From contig JAFZQU010000033.1 in the NCBI GenBank assembly GCA_017620255.1, forward strand, positions 1 through 43,476: 43,476 nt of DNA. Reading direction: 5' to 3'. Made by a program: the position numbers and the translations under genes. Positions 9,801 through 18,332 of the stretch are shown piece after piece. The notes under the pieces are model-generated. The model was given only the letters and a program-made list of their open reading frames with translations. It had not been told where the DNA came from and made no database searches. Numbering within the stretch: position 1 is the first letter of the stretch; every line of letters begins with the position of its first letter. The DNA is from Lachnospiraceae bacterium (GTDB lineage: Bacteria; Bacillota; Clostridia; Lachnospirales; Lachnospiraceae).

Positions 9801-11465
9801 AATGCTTTTTAATTTAGGAACCGACTCTATTCCGACCCGCACTCTTCTACCCCGTCCACGGCCGACGGTCTCGGGGTATTCCGGATACTGAATCTGGAAT
9901 TCATAGGTTCGACGAAGTCCCCATCGCAGATCGCTTTCATCTAGCAGCAATGTCATTTTATCATCAGATAGTGGTACATCCTGATAGTAAGAGGGCGACA
10001 GAACATCCTCAAAGGAAACACGGGTTTTCCCTTTGTAGAGCTCACCTGTATAATCTTCACATTCCAAGCAGTAATCTATTGAGGTGCCTTTATCCAGCAC
10101 CGGTGAAACAACGCTGTTGTCAGTTCTCTTAATGATGAATCTGTATCGTTCAACCGTTTCGATCATCACTTCAGTATTTCCGATGACCGGAATAGTCCTC
10201 GAAAATACAGTATTGTTTGATAATCTGACATAGTTGTACCGGTTTGTGGTTTTGCTTTTGACCGTGCAAAAAGCGATGCTCTGGTATTGGGCTGCTGTTC
10301 CGCCAAACGTGACTGTTTGACCAAAATCAACATGGTAAGTCAGTGTGCGGATCGTGGGCTCACCTTCACTACCTTCCTGATCGGAAACATCAACAGGCTC
10401 TTTCTCCGTATCATTCTCACGCAGGAAAATCGAATCAAGATATTCTTTGGGATCCGTTTTGCCAACCGGATAGGATATCTTAAAATTCAGTTGACGTGGC
10501 GTGTTCTGTTCCTGAATGATCACGGAAGACAAAAGCGGAAGGTCTTTCCATAAAATAGTATAACCGTATGCCCCGTCTTCTGTTCTGCCTTCACTCTCCG
10601 CAAGGCGAACGCCGGAGTCATGTCCGACATAATAAACCACCGGAACCGCCTCGTCCGGCGCATGCACGAGGAACCTGATCCCATCCGCCTTATAAGTCAG
10701 ATGATAACGGTTCTCTTTTTCCGGATCTCTGAATGTCAGTTCCGTTTCCTCTTCCACCTCATAGGATGCTCCGGAGATCTGCATGTCAAAATCCAGTATG
10801 CGGTCCTCCGGAACCGCCGTCACAACAACGGTCAGATCTTCCGTCACCTCTTCGATCTCATAAGTGGATGTAGAAGAATCTTTGACCTCATAACCTCCGT
10901 CTGCGCGCACCGATTCGATCATGTACCCGTCATCAGAAGATGCATCAAAATGAACCGTATCTCCTTCTCTTACAGTGAAATGAAAATCAGTAGACGGGGT
11001 CAGGTCCGAATTATCCAGACAGGTAATCCCCGCATGATACCCTATGAAATGAACATCCTTCGGTTTCGGCTGGCTGATCCTGACACAATCGAGTTCGGAA
11101 ACAACTCCTATATTGAAACTATATGTGTCTTCATTTTCAAGCTCCGGCTCGACTTCCACAGGGTCATCCTCTTTAAGGATCTTGAGAACTTTGGGCGGAT
11201 ACTTTTCCAGAGGATTCCGACCGATCTTAACAGTGATACACATGGCATCTGCCGGAAGCAGATACCGGAACTCTTCACCCGTGACCTCCTGAATATAAAC
11301 TCCATCCTGATCGATCACAGACATATTAAGGTCCGAAGACACATATACGGGAACATCCCCTTCATTCTGTGCAGGTTCCGTGACTCTCTCGGAAGCATAG
11401 ACTGCCACGGCCATACATAAAAGTAGTGCCGTGGCAATGATAAGGCTGAACCATGTTTTTTTCAT
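6840..11465 (-). CDS. Giant secreted surface protein 2 (1541 residues, Ig-like modules)
   Basis: The start at 11465 is preferred over an upstream in-frame ATG because GAGG precedes it and a signal peptide begins there (KK, then a hydrophobic run ending VAVYA). The mature protein has no enzyme motif I recognise. Residues about 130-220 resemble a divergent InlB-type repeat (FHFTVREGDTVHFDAS, then VTEDLTVVVTAVPE). Much of the rest reads as beta-rich Ig-like repeats with conserved turns such as LTVSVRNYDPAGKC and YKLSVVAG. There are no leucine-rich blocks and no recognised wall anchor. The gene lies 73 bases after pta with no terminator between, and 30 bases before the tautomerase gene, so it is probably co-transcribed with them. 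An adhesin or scaffold role is an inference from size, secretion and modular layout. Confidence 0.8.
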   Translation of the reverse strand: MKKTWFSLIIATALLLCMAVAVYASERVTEPAQNEGDVPVYVSSDLNMSVIDQDGVYIQEVTGEEFRYLLPADAMCITVKIGRNPLEKYPPKVLKILKEDDPVEVEPELENEDTYSFNIGVVSELDCVRISQPKPKDVHFIGYHAGITCLDNSDLTPSTDFHFTVREGDTVHFDASSDDGYMIESVRADGGYEVKDSSTSTYEIEEVTEDLTVVVTAVPEDRILDFDMQISGASYEVEEETELTFRDPEKENRYHLTYKADGIRFLVHAPDEAVPVVYYVGHDSGVRLAESEGRTEDGAYGYTILWKDLPLLSSVIIQEQNTPRQLNFKISYPVGKTDPKEYLDSIFLRENDTEKEPVDVSDQEGSEGEPTIRTLTYHVDFGQTVTFGGTAAQYQSIAFCTVKSKTTNRYNYVRLSNNTVFSRTIPVIGNTEVMIETVERYRFIIKRTDNSVVSPVLDKGTSIDYCLECEDYTGELYKGKTRVSFEDVLSPSYYQDVPLSDDKMTLLLDESDLRWGLRRTYEFQIQYPEYPETVGRGRGRRVRVGIESVPKLKSISTITSLPKEDATGIYEICTDSRAAITVRTDRILRDDVDISGYPVLQNLAYRITYGEPGVTGETLVADSDYAKFDLQMTGRARSARLNIQTKIKETDETKFLYVHLYNTRNPETDLALIPLRVVKDPKIKEQTPAASVCKRTDVAFTLEFPVISIAKPYQGKTYYKVSVTPKEKEGTETPSDLLSPKTYYVERTYPVLQEYPDEATDAQIAKIDQINDKITRDFRQYATFPVNSKMSGEGVAWDFDVCISCVDTLPGQTLSYETEDGESVGEKIHVQTGEGREQKLTVSTPDPVFATQVKLNNKQTSFYAGEQNVLAAILSYSKGASCMSVTAEDITDCTDTQKLQVRIEETNDFLLLSSDGNTMPGKHTIQITPYGAAQKIYQAPVTLQVTVYKAIDEITVEPGAKEYLKQKNKALTIPIKATYNKTSGIKPQTAKASFYIVDEKGQSLDTDSSLYDRIKITNGKVVVDASYEIPEEEGDSISFCVKAVAEDFGENMTYSISDPILIKNAPLVIGELVLLSYDEETHKYNRTGTDGDVLTTEEADGAIVAPFMEGAPVKEDYYRYELSEYTIDQEKLKFTTSNKTAMPLTADPSYMHVQAEKTAKNVALGVTTTDGGNNKAQIKISIVYAEPAEMCLAVNGNDPDVREISFFGNQNTVLPLSVMKKDQGGTEWETLDALTNYKLTVKGGTILQQDYRTGTFLFSVGKDKATLSLQDVYNKKTVNYTVTNTAYAGYKDYSLTAKAQNDIISGMPDEQKLTLTVSVRNYDPAGKCLLVTCDNVDAQKAPQFYANLRSACPECDGNAPVAVSEINGKYGVELTVSGYVPARSYKLSVVAGRVEDGKFIPETVPAAVTVKSIRPRVVKGSFRPTTSFRISKKNPAPVTLSVNGREVRELSYTEIYNCNVGGHSNHFTDYFVFTETTAGQPATIGLKDDLSEEELSYIQSAKGSSDRTCFVKYTVAHGNDGYGNPLVQTTAVVKITISFIP

Positions 11466-11538
11466 ATGTTTTCCTCTTCTGCCCCTAAAATGCAAAAGGG
11501 CAACATGATCTCGCAACTTGCAAAAACCCAAACGCGGA

Positions 11539-12537
11539 TCAGACGGAAGCCTGAACTGCGGTGATCGCAACTACACCGACGATATCGTCCGCACTGCAGC
11601 CTCTGGACAGATCGTTAACAGGACGTGCAACACCCTGCAGGACAGGTCCGAATGCATCTGCTTTTGCAAGGCGCTGTGCGATCTTATAACCGATGTTACC
11701 AGCATCCAGGTTCGGGAAGATCATGACATTGGCAGAGCCTGCCACATCAGATCCGGGAGCCTTGGAAGAACCGACGGAAGGAACAACAGCTGCATCAAAC
11801 TGCAATTCGCCGTCCACCTTCAGTTCCGGATATTTTTCCTTTGTGATGTTTGTTGCTTCCACCATCTTATCTACAAGCGCGTGCTTTGCACTGCCTTTTG
11901 TGGAATGGGACAGCATTGCGATCCTTGCCTCTTTGCCAACCAGCAGTTCAAAGCTCTTGGCACTGGATTTGGCGATTGCCGCAAGCTCCTGCGGATTCGG
12001 ATCCTGGTTGAGGCCGCTGTCTGCGAACAGGAAAGTTCCGTTTGCACCGTACTCGCAGTTGGGAACGTCGATGATGAAGAATGCGGATACGAGTTCCGCA
12101 TCGGGAGCGGTCTTTAAAACCTGCAGGGACGGTCTTAACACATCCGGTGTTGCATGGCAGGCGCCTGCGACCATACCGTCCGCATCACCCATCTTGACCA
12201 TCATCACGCCGAACATCAGATAGTTGTTTAAGAGTGCGTCCTTTGCCGCCTCTTCTGTCATACCTTTCGCCTTACGCAGTTCAAAAAGCGTCTGCACATA
12301 TGTATCGAATTTCTCGCAATTCGCGGGATCCACGATCGGCACGTTCGAAAGATCCAGGCCCTGTGCTTTCGCATCGGCCAGAACCTTTTCCTTGTTTCCG
12401 ATCAGGATCACGTTAGCGATCTTCTGCTCCAGCACCTTGGATGCCGCTTCGAGCGTTCTTGCATCCTCCGTCTCCGGCAGAACGATCGTCTTCACATTCT
12501 GTTTTGCTCTTTCCTTGATTCCATCAATAAATGACAT
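11539..12537 (-). CDS. pta: Phosphate acetyltransferase
   Basis: The 332-residue protein carries the full phosphotransacetylase fold at the usual length: KTIVLPETEDARTLEAA near the N-terminus, GMVAGACHATPDVLRP in the middle, LSHSTKGSAKH, and a C-terminal GNIGYKIAQRLAKADAFGPVLQG. The enzyme interconverts acetyl-CoA and acetyl phosphate in fermentative acetate formation. The ATG at 12537 has GGAAGGAG 8 bases upstream; a longer frame lacks such a site. It is the first gene of a run that continues into giant protein 2, a tautomerase, a kinase-like gene and giant protein 1. The acetate kinase gene, often next door in Clostridia, is not in this window. A canonical promoter lies at 12609-12637. Confidence 0.95.
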   Translation of the reverse strand: MSFIDGIKERAKQNVKTIVLPETEDARTLEAASKVLEQKIANVILIGNKEKVLADAKAQGLDLSNVPIVDPANCEKFDTYVQTLFELRKAKGMTEEAAKDALLNNYLMFGVMMVKMGDADGMVAGACHATPDVLRPSLQVLKTAPDAELVSAFFIIDVPNCEYGANGTFLFADSGLNQDPNPQELAAIAKSSAKSFELLVGKEARIAMLSHSTKGSAKHALVDKMVEATNITKEKYPELKVDGELQFDAAVVPSVGSSKAPGSDVAGSANVMIFPNLDAGNIGYKIAQRLAKADAFGPVLQGVARPVNDLSRGCSADDIVGVVAITAVQASV

Positions 12538-12608
12538 GATAAGTACTCCTTCCTGAGAAAAATATTGTTCGTTTGAGGCGGCCAAAAAGCCCCGCAAACC
12601 ATGTCTCT

Positions 12609-12637
12609 ACAATAGCACAGAAAGCGTATAATATCAA
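12609..12637 (-). promoter_or_regulatory. Sigma-A-type promoter for the pta operon
   Basis: Read on the minus strand, TTGATA and TATTGT are separated by 17 bases and end about 70 bases before the pta ATG. This is the best match to a vegetative promoter in the gap. Confidence 0.6.
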
Positions 12638-12673
12638 TTTACGACTATAATCTTACACCCCTTTCCCATTCTC

Positions 12674-12694
12674 CACTACCGACTAAAGTCTGTA
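12674..12694 (-). promoter_or_regulatory. Shared 21-bp upstream element, copy 1
   Basis: This 21-bp sequence, core CTACCGACTAAAGTCTG on plus, recurs exactly at 18239-18259. It contains the small inverted repeat GACT-AA-AGTC. Here it lies 18 bases upstream (minus strand) of a TAAGAT box at 12650-12655. It is probably a regulator binding site; the regulator is unknown. Confidence 0.55.
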
Positions 12695-12706
12695 ATATTC
12701 CTGTTC

Positions 12707-12739
12707 AAAAAAAGAAAGGGTGATCCTGTCACCCTTTCT
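12707..12739 (-). terminator. Rho-independent terminator of giant protein 3 gene
   Basis: A perfect 11-bp stem (AGAAAGGGTGA with TCACCCTTTCT, loop of 5) is followed on the minus strand by a run of at least six T. It lies 23 bases after the stop codon at 12762. Confidence 0.92.
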
Positions 12740-12761
12740 CTTTTCTTCATCAGGAAACTTC

Positions 12762-15700
12762 TTATGCCAGTCCCAGAAAAGCCAAGACATCCGTTATAAC
12801 ATCGCTGACACTCTTTGTTCCGATCGTGAATGACGTCTTCTTATTCCCGACAAAAGTCTTGCCGTCATGCGCCGAATTCGTTCCCTGCACGATCAGTGTT
12901 GCTTTGCCTTTGTTGACATTATTCACATAAACAAGCTCGTAGTCCTCGCCCTCCTTGAGCGGAGAATAGTTCTTTCCGTCTGTCTTGTATTCCACGACTA
13001 CCGTTCCCTTGACATCAGGATCGTTGATCTTGCGTTCTTTCCCGTTATAGGAAACCGTTGTCAGCTTCTTATTCTTCTTGCCCCCTTCAACATACCCTTC
13101 CTGGTAAAGAGTGACTTTAGCCTTACTGAGGTCATATACGGCGGCATCCGTTTTTAATACTTTGTACTTACACTTACCTGTTTGAAGCGTTCCGCCATAA
13201 TTCCCCTTTCCTGTGATCTTCACATAAACCGTTGCCTCTTTTTGCCCCTCCGGAATTTCAAGCTTATGATTCTTATCGATCACGTCGTTTCTGGCCGCAT
13301 CCCTATAGAATGCGACCGAATAGTTCTTGGCTGCAAGTTCCACTCCGTTTATTTCAACATAGGGAGCAGACTGATACAGATCCGCCTTCTTTGCGTAAAC
13401 GACATCCGGGATCTTTACTGCCACAGTCATTCCCGTGGGCGGGTGTTCAATTGAAAACGTTCCGATCGAGAAGGAATAGTCATCCACAGCGGGAACAGTC
13501 CTTGTGGCTTTCGCGTTCTTCAGAACCGGTGTTCCTTTATAATTCCCTATAAAATTGATTGTATAGGTCGCCTTCTTTGTATCCGTGCTGACGGCCTTAT
13601 TGTCTTTATAACTGATCGTATAGTCGGTGTCCAAAACCAACGGGATCGTATCGTCGCCTTTCACATAGTTAACTGTCAGTTTATCGCCGATCGTCACGCC
13701 GGCTTCGTCAAACGAATACGGGCTCGTGGCAGAAGCTGTCTTAATGGCTACGGCATTTGTTTCGATCAATCCGTCTGTGGCAGTCTTGACTGCAAGAGGC
13801 TTGACAGTCAGTTTTACATTTGCCGATCCGCTGTATTCTCCGATACCGATGATCTGGATGGTCTTTGTTCCGGCACTCTTTACGTCGGACGGGAATGAAA
13901 GGGCATATTTCGTGGTGTCCAGCAGAACTTCCTTTTTCTTATCCTTGGAATCATAGACTTTGATAAGTCCTGCCAGAAGACCTTGCATCTGGTCATCTGA
14001 CTTAAGCGGGTCATAGGAGATCTGTGTCTTCGTATCCGCCACAACCGTCATGGTCTTAAGCGCAGTTTTTGAATCAACCACTGTGACAGGGATCTGCACA
14101 GATCCGCTGAAGTTGCCTTTTCCTTCAACCGTCATGACACCGTTTTCCGTATATTTTTTATTTGCGTCTGCGACGGTATAATCCTTTGTTCCCAGTTTAT
14201 AGTTCCCAAAGGCGAGTACAGGTGTGGCTTTACTGTTTTTCACAACCATGACAGTCCCGACGGTGATGCCTTCGGCCGCATCTGCAGTTCCTTCTCCCAG
14301 ACTCTGCGGCAGGATCGTAAAGGATTTTTCCGCCTTGCCGGTAAAGTTGTCTTTCCCGGTGACCGTGATCTTTGCACCGTTTTCCAAAACCTCTCCGGCT
14401 TTGTTTCTGCTGACGTTAACATTGCCGGAATATTTGACACTGTATTCTGCGGCAGATAATCTCTTCCCCTGATACCAGACTACCGGAACAGGCATGATCG
14501 CAGCGCCCGTATAGGATTGTGGATCGATATCTGCGATCCAGAGTTTGTCGCCCGGATCACAAACGGTATATGATACCGGGATCTCTACAAATATATCCTC
14601 CTGATCCGTAGTAAGTTTAAGCGTATCTCTATGCGTTCCGACGCTTTGGACCAGCGCATCTTTCGGCTTGACCGTAAAGGTTGCCGTCTCGCCTGTTGCA
14701 AGCCTCGTTTTGGAAAGATCACCGATCTCATAAGACGAAGAAGTAATTGCATTCAGGTTTACCGTCTTCTCATCCGTGTTCGTGACCGTCACGGTCTTCT
14801 CCGGAGGCATGTATCCCTTAACACCGCCGCCGAAGTTGACCGGATTGGGATCTGCCGCAAGGACTACCGGATAGAAGCGGACATATTTAACCTTCTGTCC
14901 GTATACATCCACGATATGGGTTTTTGAACCGATACTCTTAACAAAACCGTCTGCCGGGCTGACCAAATTGAGCGTTTTCTCTATAAGGATGCTGCCTGTG
15001 GAAGTGATCGCCTCAATATCATCCGAAGATGCGGTTGTTTTTGCATCAAGAATGGCATCGCCGCCGATCGTAACGTTTTTCGCAGTGATCAGGGTATTCC
15101 TGTCGGAAGTAAGCTCGGTAGTGCCGCCCGTGATCTCAACCTTTTCTTCTGCTTTGATCACAGGTTTAGGCATCGATGCGTTCACAGTAAGCGCACCTCC
15201 CGTAACCATCACGTTGTCCGCATAGATCGTCGAATTTAGGTCTCCGGAATTGCTTGTCATATCGACCGTTCCGCCGGAGACAGTGAAATCATGATTATTG
15301 GCCACCAGGTGCTGGGCTAAGAGGGTTCCGCCGCTTATACTGATATTCCCGAAAGTACTGATCTCATAATTCGCATTGACCGTTCCGCCTGTGATCGTTA
15401 TATCACCGCGCGTATCTATTCCCTGTGCCGCGCTGAGTTTACCACTGCCTTCTCCCGTGATCGTCAGGGAATAATGGTCTGTTTGATTTTCATATTTGAT
15501 CTTGTAAATCTGCCTGTTATCGCCATCCGCGATATGAAGCGTCGTATTCCCGACGATCGTATAATCTCCGCCCGTATCAAGATCTGCGGCTTCCATCTCT
15601 CCAATCAGCAGATATTCCACGGTCAGTTCCAGTTCCACCTCAATGGTCTGCGTGTTGTCCGCAGTAGATATCACGAGTGTTTCATTCCCCTCTCCTCTTG

Positions 15701-18164
15701 CAAGACCGGTCTTGGGACGAACGGAGAATGTCACAGTTCCTCCTGCCGGGATATTTGTGTAATCGCTCGTGGTGGTAATGTCATATCTTACAGCTGAAGG
15801 CATTGCGAGGGAAATTGACTCACTTCCGGTATTTTTCACAACAACATCTTGTGCCGCAGGAGCCTCTTTGTATCCATGCGGTACTCTGCCAAACGACAGG
15901 GATGTCGGAGACGCTTCTATTGTAACAACCGGTTTCTCATCTACGATCTTGACCAGAGTCACCGGGTTTCCGTCCGCATCAACGATATGGCCCTTATTGT
16001 CTCCCGTTGTTGCCACATATCCATTCTTCGGGGTCAGGAAGAAAAGATCGGAATGAACAGATACCTCCTTACCGGACCCTCCCGGAACTTTGATCGCTTC
16101 ATCTGAACCTTTAGCGTGAACATTCGAACCGGCTCCGATGCTGACCGAACCATCCGTAGATTGTATTCCGTATGTTCCGGCCGTGACAGCCTTAACGGTG
16201 GCATTTTCTATGGATATATCTCCCTTTGCCTTGATCGCCGTTCCGCTCTTTGTATTATTGATATCCACCTCGCCGCCGGAGATGCTGATATCTCCGTTTG
16301 TAGTCATTGCAAAACCGTTCTGATGCCCATCCGTGATCTTAACCGTTCCGCCGGTCACATAAAAATCACCTTGCAATTGTATACAGGTTGCACAGGTGAG
16401 AGTCCCGCCGTTTACCGTTACGCTTCCACTTCCGCTTATGCTGCTCGCACTGATGTTTCCTCCGTTTAAAGTCAGCATAGCGTCGGTAGAAGCCATTGTT
16501 ATTTGACCCCGAAAACTAATCTTCCCGCTGTTGCTCCCTTCGATCGTAAGATCATAGGATTTGCAGTCAATACTGTACACCAACACATTTGTATCCGAGT
16601 CCGCCAGGGTAATCTTTGTATCCCCTGTCAGCGTATAAGTGGTACCGGGTTTGTACCCGATCGTACTTGCCGCAACGTCCCCCGACAAAAAGTATCCGAC
16701 CTTCAGGATCAGCATGACATCCGCGCTCAATCCGGTATTTGTGGAAACAGTGATGAGTTCGTTACCATTCCCCGCTGTACTCCCAACCTTAGGCTTGATC
16801 TTAAAGGAAGCACTCCCATTCGGATCAATATCTGTATACGACCCTACCGCGCTAATATCATACTTCTCCGATACCGGCAGGTCAAAATTCACCGTATTGC
16901 TGCTCTTGTTTGTAACAGTAAGAGTCTTCTCCTTAGCGTCACAAGCAGCCTGATCATAACCGACACCGATCGTTCCGAAATCAAGTTCATACACAGTTTC
17001 AATTCCGGATGTATACCCGACAGGGGCGATCTTTACTTCCGGCACTTTGTTTCTTGCCGAATCCGTCGTATATTCTTGTTGGTTGATCCTGGTGATCTTC
17101 CCGCCAATCGGTGAAACAAAGCCGAGCGTATCACCTATCGTGATATGCCAGCCGTTTCCGTTTCCCGAGGTCATTGCACAAACAGCTCCTTTAGCCAGGA
17201 CAATTGCATCACCTGTGATCGTGATGTTTTTATGAAACGCTCTGATTCCGTAACAATCCGAGCTGGTACCCTGTGCAAGAGCATATGCAAAAACCGTTCC
17301 TCCGCTTATACTGAGATCTCCATAGGCGATCATAGCGTCAGATTTTCCGGATACAGTTTTTACGGTTCCTCCGCTTATCCGGAGGTCACCTTCTGTATAT
17401 AATCCGGCCGTATCGTCATTGGTAATACAATCCAAAAAGCCATCCGTAATCTCTATAGATGATTCTGCACGAATTCCACCCGCGCTGTGAACCTCACCGC
17501 CGTTGAGCTTAAAGACTCCGACTGTAGATCTATTTACTGATTCTACTATTCCTCCCTCAACAATGACCTGATTATGCACATCCTTCATATAAAAACGATC
17601 TATCGTTAGCCGACCGGTTCCTTCATCATCCTCACTTGCTTTTTTGATTGTAATGGTAAAATCCGAATCCGCAGGCGATTTCGTGATCGTTCCGATTCTT
17701 TTCTCAACACCGTCGGCCAGAAGGATCGTAGCGTCATTCACAAGAACATAATTCTTATTGTCTTGCAGGTTACTCGCCAGCACATCTCCGCTAAGTTCAA
17801 GTTCTCCATCCCCGAGCAGTTCAGTCTCTTCCTCAGAAACTTCCGCCGGTTCTTCTTCCAATGCAGTTTCTTCATCCATCTTCCCATTAGGTAAGGTGGT
17901 ATCATCCGCCGCGACGACTGACTCAGACAGAACCTCTTCTGCAGGCTCATCCACACTGTCAACTACATCCTGCACCTGCGGATCCTCCTGCACGTCCATT
18001 CCGGTATCTGCATCCGGTTCTTCCGCTTCATCAAATACGCTTTGCACCGCTTTACCCGGTGCAGGAGCGACGTCTTCTGCCGCCAGCACGTTCATCGTGC
18101 CTAAATTTCCCGCCACCAGCGAAATGGTCAGCAATATCATCAATGCTTTCTTCAGTCTTTTCAT
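12762..18164 (-). CDS. Giant secreted surface protein 3: beta-solenoid and Hydin-type Ig repeats
   Basis: The 1800-residue protein starts with a signal peptide (MKRLKK, hydrophobic run, ending NVLAA) and an acidic Glu/Asp-rich stretch to about residue 120. Three copies of a two-part unit follow. The first part is a repeat-rich segment with ISGGTV, VNGGTL and ITGGTV steps, as in pectin-lyase-like beta-solenoids. The second is an Ig-like domain of ASPM-SPD-2-Hydin type, beginning LDFGTIGVGY (about 391), LSFGRVPHGY (about 753) and VNFGGGVKGY (about 1106). From about 1215 on, several Ig-like modules with KGNFSG or KGNYGG turns resemble the C-terminal modules of giant protein 1. No wall anchor is seen. 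AGGAGG lies 11 bases before the ATG. It is transcribed alone: own promoter, terminator at 12707-12739. Adhesion or glycan binding is inferred. Confidence 0.85.
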   Translation of the reverse strand: MKRLKKALMILLTISLVAGNLGTMNVLAAEDVAPAPGKAVQSVFDEAEEPDADTGMDVQEDPQVQDVVDSVDEPAEEVLSESVVAADDTTLPNGKMDEETALEEEPAEVSEEETELLGDGELELSGDVLASNLQDNKNYVLVNDATILLADGVEKRIGTITKSPADSDFTITIKKASEDDEGTGRLTIDRFYMKDVHNQVIVEGGIVESVNRSTVGVFKLNGGEVHSAGGIRAESSIEITDGFLDCITNDDTAGLYTEGDLRISGGTVKTVSGKSDAMIAYGDLSISGGTVFAYALAQGTSSDCYGIRAFHKNITITGDAIVLAKGAVCAMTSGNGNGWHITIGDTLGFVSPIGGKITRINQQEYTTDSARNKVPEVKIAPVGYTSGIETVYELDFGTIGVGYDQAACDAKEKTLTVTNKSSNTVNFDLPVSEKYDISAVGSYTDIDPNGSASFKIKPKVGSTAGNGNELITVSTNTGLSADVMLILKVGYFLSGDVAASTIGYKPGTTYTLTGDTKITLADSDTNVLVYSIDCKSYDLTIEGSNSGKISFRGQITMASTDAMLTLNGGNISASSISGSGSVTVNGGTLTCATCIQLQGDFYVTGGTVKITDGHQNGFAMTTNGDISISGGEVDINNTKSGTAIKAKGDISIENATVKAVTAGTYGIQSTDGSVSIGAGSNVHAKGSDEAIKVPGGSGKEVSVHSDLFFLTPKNGYVATTGDNKGHIVDADGNPVTLVKIVDEKPVVTIEASPTSLSFGRVPHGYKEAPAAQDVVVKNTGSESISLAMPSAVRYDITTTSDYTNIPAGGTVTFSVRPKTGLARGEGNETLVISTADNTQTIEVELELTVEYLLIGEMEAADLDTGGDYTIVGNTTLHIADGDNRQIYKIKYENQTDHYSLTITGEGSGKLSAAQGIDTRGDITITGGTVNANYEISTFGNISISGGTLLAQHLVANNHDFTVSGGTVDMTSNSGDLNSTIYADNVMVTGGALTVNASMPKPVIKAEEKVEITGGTTELTSDRNTLITAKNVTIGGDAILDAKTTASSDDIEAITSTGSILIEKTLNLVSPADGFVKSIGSKTHIVDVYGQKVKYVRFYPVVLAADPNPVNFGGGVKGYMPPEKTVTVTNTDEKTVNLNAITSSSYEIGDLSKTRLATGETATFTVKPKDALVQSVGTHRDTLKLTTDQEDIFVEIPVSYTVCDPGDKLWIADIDPQSYTGAAIMPVPVVWYQGKRLSAAEYSVKYSGNVNVSRNKAGEVLENGAKITVTGKDNFTGKAEKSFTILPQSLGEGTADAAEGITVGTVMVVKNSKATPVLAFGNYKLGTKDYTVADANKKYTENGVMTVEGKGNFSGSVQIPVTVVDSKTALKTMTVVADTKTQISYDPLKSDDQMQGLLAGLIKVYDSKDKKKEVLLDTTKYALSFPSDVKSAGTKTIQIIGIGEYSGSANVKLTVKPLAVKTATDGLIETNAVAIKTASATSPYSFDEAGVTIGDKLTVNYVKGDDTIPLVLDTDYTISYKDNKAVSTDTKKATYTINFIGNYKGTPVLKNAKATRTVPAVDDYSFSIGTFSIEHPPTGMTVAVKIPDVVYAKKADLYQSAPYVEINGVELAAKNYSVAFYRDAARNDVIDKNHKLEIPEGQKEATVYVKITGKGNYGGTLQTGKCKYKVLKTDAAVYDLSKAKVTLYQEGYVEGGKKNKKLTTVSYNGKERKINDPDVKGTVVVEYKTDGKNYSPLKEGEDYELVYVNNVNKGKATLIVQGTNSAHDGKTFVGNKKTSFTIGTKSVSDVITDVLAFLGLA

Positions 18165-18215
18165 TTTATATTTGTCCTCCTGGCACTTTTGCCGTTTATT
18201 TCATAGTTACACACC

Positions 18216-18221
18216 ATTATA
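18216..18221 (-). promoter_or_regulatory. -10 box of giant protein 3 promoter
   Basis: A perfect TATAAT on the minus strand lies about 50 bases before the ATG at 18164. There is no good -35 hexamer 17 bases upstream; instead that position is taken by the shared 21-bp element, which fits an activator-dependent promoter (inference). Confidence 0.6.
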
Positions 18222-18238
18222 ATAGGTTTTTCCGAAAA

Positions 18239-18259
18239 CACTACCGACTAAAGTCTGTA
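18239..18259 (-). promoter_or_regulatory. Shared 21-bp upstream element, copy 2
   Basis: This is an exact copy of the element at 12674-12694. It ends 17 bases upstream of the TATAAT at 18216-18221, so it overlaps the -35 region. The gap 18165-18332 is divergent: it also carries the 5' side of tmcAL, for which I see only a weak -10-like word near 18290. Confidence 0.55.
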
Positions 18260-18332
18260 TTTTTTTCCACGGCTACCAAAACTGTGCTATTCTATACATG
18301 GAAGGGTTCTGCGTCAGAAAGGACGGATCATC

